Shown here: in pieces, positions 61,932-64,000 of the stretch
Layout of the letters: each line of letters opens with the position of its first letter
How positions within the stretch are numbered: the stretch's first letter is position 1
Assembly (NCBI GenBank): GCA_050013835.1
Contig: JBEKEM010000007.1
Location: 1-64,000, forward strand
Source of the DNA: Bog-793 sp050013835
GTDB taxonomy: Bacteria > Actinomycetota > Acidimicrobiia > Acidimicrobiales > Bog-793
DNA: 64,000 bases
Direction: 5' to 3'
The notes under the pieces: model-generated
Told to the model about the DNA's origin: nothing
The model's database searches: none
What the model saw: only the letters and a program-made list of their open reading frames with translations
Translations under genes and position numbers: made by a program

Positions 61932-61980
61932 CCCGTCTTTCGATCAAGAGCGGCCGATCGCGCCGCCGCCGACACGCGGC

Positions 61981-63609
61981 TCAGATCAGCTCCGGCACCA
62001 TGACAATCGCACCGCACGGGCACTCGGCCACGCAGATGCCACAGCCCTTGCAGTAGTCGTAGTCGAAGGCGTACCGCTCGCCGGGCCCGAGCTTAGACAC
62101 CGCGTTGTCGGGGCAGACGCCGTAGCAGTTGTCGCACTCGAAGCAGTTGCCGCAGGACAGGCACCGGCGCGCCTCGTAGAGCGCGTTCGACCCGTCGAGC
62201 CCGCCGACGACCTCCTCGAAGCCGGTCTGGCGCCGCACGGCCTCGAGCTCGGGCTGGACCGTGCGCGGGGCGTCCGCGTAGTACCACGTGTTCAGCTTGT
62301 CGAAGGCGGCGAGATTGTGGCGGGGCGCCGCCGCCTCCGGGGCGCCAGCGAGCCAACGGTCGATGTTGCGGGCGGCCCGCTTGCCGTGCCCTATGGCGAC
62401 GGTCACCGTGCGGTCCGCCGGCACCATGTCGCCCCCGGCGAAGACGCCCGGCCGCCCGGTCATCAGGTGGGCATCGACCACGACCGCGCCGTCGCGCACC
62501 TCGACGTCCTCGAGCGCCGCGAGCGGCGCGAGGTCGGCGTCCTGCCCGAGGGCGAGGATGACGCAGTCGGCGCCGAGCTCAGTGAACTCGCCGGTCGGCT
62601 GCGGGAACCCCGCCGTGTCGAGCTCCATCTTCTCGATCACGATCCGGTCCCGGTTGACCCGGGCGATCGTCGAGAGCCAGCGCACCGTCACACCCTCGGC
62701 GAGGGCCTCCTCCACCTCGACGGGATGGGCCGGCATCCGCTCCCGGTTGCGGCGGTAGACGATCACCGCCTCGGTGGCCCCCAGCCGCTTGGCGCTGCGG
62801 GCCGCGTCCATCGCCGTGTCGCCGCCCCCGTAGACGACGACCCTGCGGCCGATCGCCGGCGGCTCGGCCGCCTCGGTGCCCGCCAGGAAAGCGAGGGCGT
62901 CGAGAACCCGGGCCGAGTCGGCGGCGGGGATCTGCACCCGGTGCGAGAGCTGCGCACCGAAGGCGAGGTACGCCGCGTCGAAGCCGCCCTCCTCCATCGA
63001 ACCGGCGATGTCGGTCACCGCGAGACCGCACCTGATCACGACCCCGAGGTTGCCGATCTTGGCCACCTCGGCGTCGATCACCTCCCGGGGCAGGCGGTAC
63101 TTGGGGATTCCGTAGCGCAGCATCCCGCCCGGCCTGGGCGCAGCCTCGCGGATCTCCACCTCGTGTCCGAGGCGGGTGAGGTGGTAGGCGACGGAGAGGC
63201 CCGAGGGCCCGGCGCCCACGACGAGGACCCGGCGGCCCGAGGGGGCGGCGGGCGCGGGCAAGCGCCAGCCCTGGGCGATCGCCGCGTCGCCGAGGAACCG
63301 CTCGACGGCGTGGATCCCGACCGCCTCGTCGAGCTTGCCGCGGTTGCAGGCTGCCTCGCAGGGGTGGAAGCAGACCCGCCCGCAGATCGCCGGAAGGGGG
63401 TTGTCCTCGACGAGCGTGCGCCAGGCCGCCTCGTAGGAGCCGGCCTCGGCGTCGTACAACCAGTGCTGGATGTTCTCGCCGGCCGGGCAGGCGTCGTTGC
63501 AGGGCGGCAGGCGGTCGACGTAGACGGGCCGCTCAACCCGCCACGTCCCGGTGTGGTTCGCCCGGCTCGACCCGGCGTCGAGCGTGACCGCGAAGGGGAG
63601 CTCGCTCAT
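61981..63609 (-). CDS. GltD-like FAD/iron-sulfur oxidoreductase linked to 2-oxoacid:ferredoxin oxidoreductase
   Basis: A 543-residue flavoprotein in three parts. The N-terminal helical domain has cysteines in CNDACPAG and CGRVCFHPCEAACNRG for iron-sulfur clusters. The middle holds two dinucleotide folds (VLVVGAGPSGLSVAYHL for FAD and VVVYGGGDTAMDAA for NAD(P)H) as in glutamate synthase small subunit. The C-terminus is ferredoxin-like: CLSCGNCFECDNCYGVCP and CKGCGICVAECPCGA hold two [4Fe-4S] clusters. It likely moves electrons between NADPH and the ferredoxin-type partner. ATG 63609 overlaps the porB-like stop (ATGA) and has GGAGGAGGG upstream. The PFOR link is inferred from this overlap. Confidence 0.9.
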   Translation of the reverse strand: MSELPFAVTLDAGSSRANHTGTWRVERPVYVDRLPPCNDACPAGENIQHWLYDAEAGSYEAAWRTLVEDNPLPAICGRVCFHPCEAACNRGKLDEAVGIHAVERFLGDAAIAQGWRLPAPAAPSGRRVLVVGAGPSGLSVAYHLTRLGHEVEIREAAPRPGGMLRYGIPKYRLPREVIDAEVAKIGNLGVVIRCGLAVTDIAGSMEEGGFDAAYLAFGAQLSHRVQIPAADSARVLDALAFLAGTEAAEPPAIGRRVVVYGGGDTAMDAARSAKRLGATEAVIVYRRNRERMPAHPVEVEEALAEGVTVRWLSTIARVNRDRIVIEKMELDTAGFPQPTGEFTELGADCVILALGQDADLAPLAALEDVEVRDGAVVVDAHLMTGRPGVFAGGDMVPADRTVTVAIGHGKRAARNIDRWLAGAPEAAAPRHNLAAFDKLNTWYYADAPRTVQPELEAVRRQTGFEEVVGGLDGSNALYEARRCLSCGNCFECDNCYGVCPDNAVSKLGPGERYAFDYDYCKGCGICVAECPCGAIVMVPELI

Positions 63610-64000
63610 CTTCCCTCCTCCGGGGGCAGGCCGAGCAGACCGAAGCGGCGAATGTTGCGATCGGCGATCGCCTGGATGCGGGCGATGTCGTCGGTGCGTG
63701 GCGGCTCGGCAAAGAGGTGGGCGAACCGCCGCTGGGGCCGCAGGTACGCCTCGACCCGGACCGGACGGCGGATCGGCGTCGTGGCCAGGATCTCCCCGTG
63801 GGCCGCCTCGAACAGCGGGAAGAGTCCCGTCTCGCAGGCGAGGCGGGCGAGGCGGATGGTGTCCCGGGAGGCTGATCCCCAGCCGAGCGGGCACGGGACG
63901 AGGACGTGCAGGTAGCGCGCGCCGCGCAGCCCCATCGCCCGTTCGACCTTGGCCTCGAGGTCGTGGAGGTCGGCGACGGAGGCCGTGGCGACGTAGGGGA
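63606..64000 (-). CDS. Pyruvate (2-oxoacid):ferredoxin oxidoreductase beta subunit, C-terminal part
   Basis: The last 131 codons of a gene that begins beyond the window edge. The visible part has YVATASVADLHDLEAKVERA and GARYLHVLVPCPLGWGSAS, then LARLACETGLFPLFEAAHGE and YLRPQRRFAHLF, the standard end of PorB. The subunit binds thiamine diphosphate and a [4Fe-4S] cluster and catalyses oxidative decarboxylation of pyruvate or another 2-oxoacid; those sites lie upstream. The stop overlaps the flavoprotein ATG, so both are co-translated. The specific 2-oxoacid is not determined. Confidence 0.88.
   Translation of the reverse strand, partial: PYVATASVADLHDLEAKVERAMGLRGARYLHVLVPCPLGWGSASRDTIRLARLACETGLFPLFEAAHGEILATTPIRRPVRVEAYLRPQRRFAHLFAEPPRTDDIARIQAIADRNIRRFGLLGLPPEEGR

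Noticed and set aside
61714..63915. Plus-strand open frame of 733 codons
   Set aside because: It runs antisense through the flavoprotein gene; high GC keeps the frame open. The flavoprotein shows all family motifs.

Overview
High-GC (about 70 percent) chromosome segment of an actinobacterium. A WhiB-family protein, a SepF/Wag31-like division set, GTGA/ATGA-coupled cell-wall genes and several apparently leaderless genes all fit Actinomycetota. The combination with pyruvate:ferredoxin oxidoreductase, a three-subunit transhydrogenase and an H1-tailed DksA-like protein suggests the class Acidimicrobiia. That class-level placement is an inference; no 16S gene is present.

1-3.2 kb is gene-poor and looks like accessory DNA. 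It holds the tail of an EAL-domain gene, a diverged second copy of that tail about 1.2 kb away, one small membrane protein, one small exported protein, and an intact tRNA-Val(GAC) whose 3' half is repeated about 2 kb away, as at the ends of tRNA-integrated elements. 3.2-15.5 kb holds a polytopic membrane protein with a coupled GT2 glycosyltransferase, a DnaQ-like exonuclease, a PAS-GAF-HD-GYP c-di-GMP hydrolase, WhiB, an FGGY kinase, a ferredoxin reductase and exonuclease VII (xseBA). RNase P RNA follows at 15.59-15.94 kb.

15.96-20.5 kb is a second accessory patch: a frameshifted integrase tail touching rnpB, a secreted protein, and two genes that are each open in one frame except for a single internal TGA. 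20.8-25.5 kb is an eno / alpha-alpha-toroid protein / ppsA cluster closed by a perfect 13-bp hairpin. 25.8-36.8 kb carries housekeeping genes: a zinc-ribbon coiled-coil protein, an IMPase-like phosphatase, a four-gene overlapping unit (type I phosphodiesterase, PduO cobalamin adenosyltransferase, PepA, ROK kinase), an Rrf2 regulator, a group-2-type sigma factor, rluD-like, lspA, an H1-tailed DksA/TraR protein, DUF167, and a type-2 IleRS.

40-58 kb is a long division and cell-wall (dcw) cluster on the minus strand: mraZ-rsmH-ftsL-ftsI-murE-mraY-murD-ftsW-murG-murC-murB-ftsQ-ftsZ-pgeF-yggS-sepF-yggT-divIVA. Most neighbours overlap by 3-4 nt. murF is missing between murE and mraY. The mraZ promoter (TTGACG-17-TAGAGT) is embedded in 10-bp-phased TGG repeats that look like MraZ boxes. 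58.8-64 kb holds the three transhydrogenase subunits (pntB, pntAB, pntAA), then a GltD-like iron-sulfur flavoprotein overlapping the end of a PorB-type 2-oxoacid:ferredoxin oxidoreductase subunit that runs off the window.

No complete novel defence or mobile system was found. The most unusual items are the shared divergent leaderless promoter between the DUF167 gene and ileS, the absence of murF, the histone-like DksA fusion, the eno-toroid-ppsA linkage and the pair of TGA-interrupted genes.
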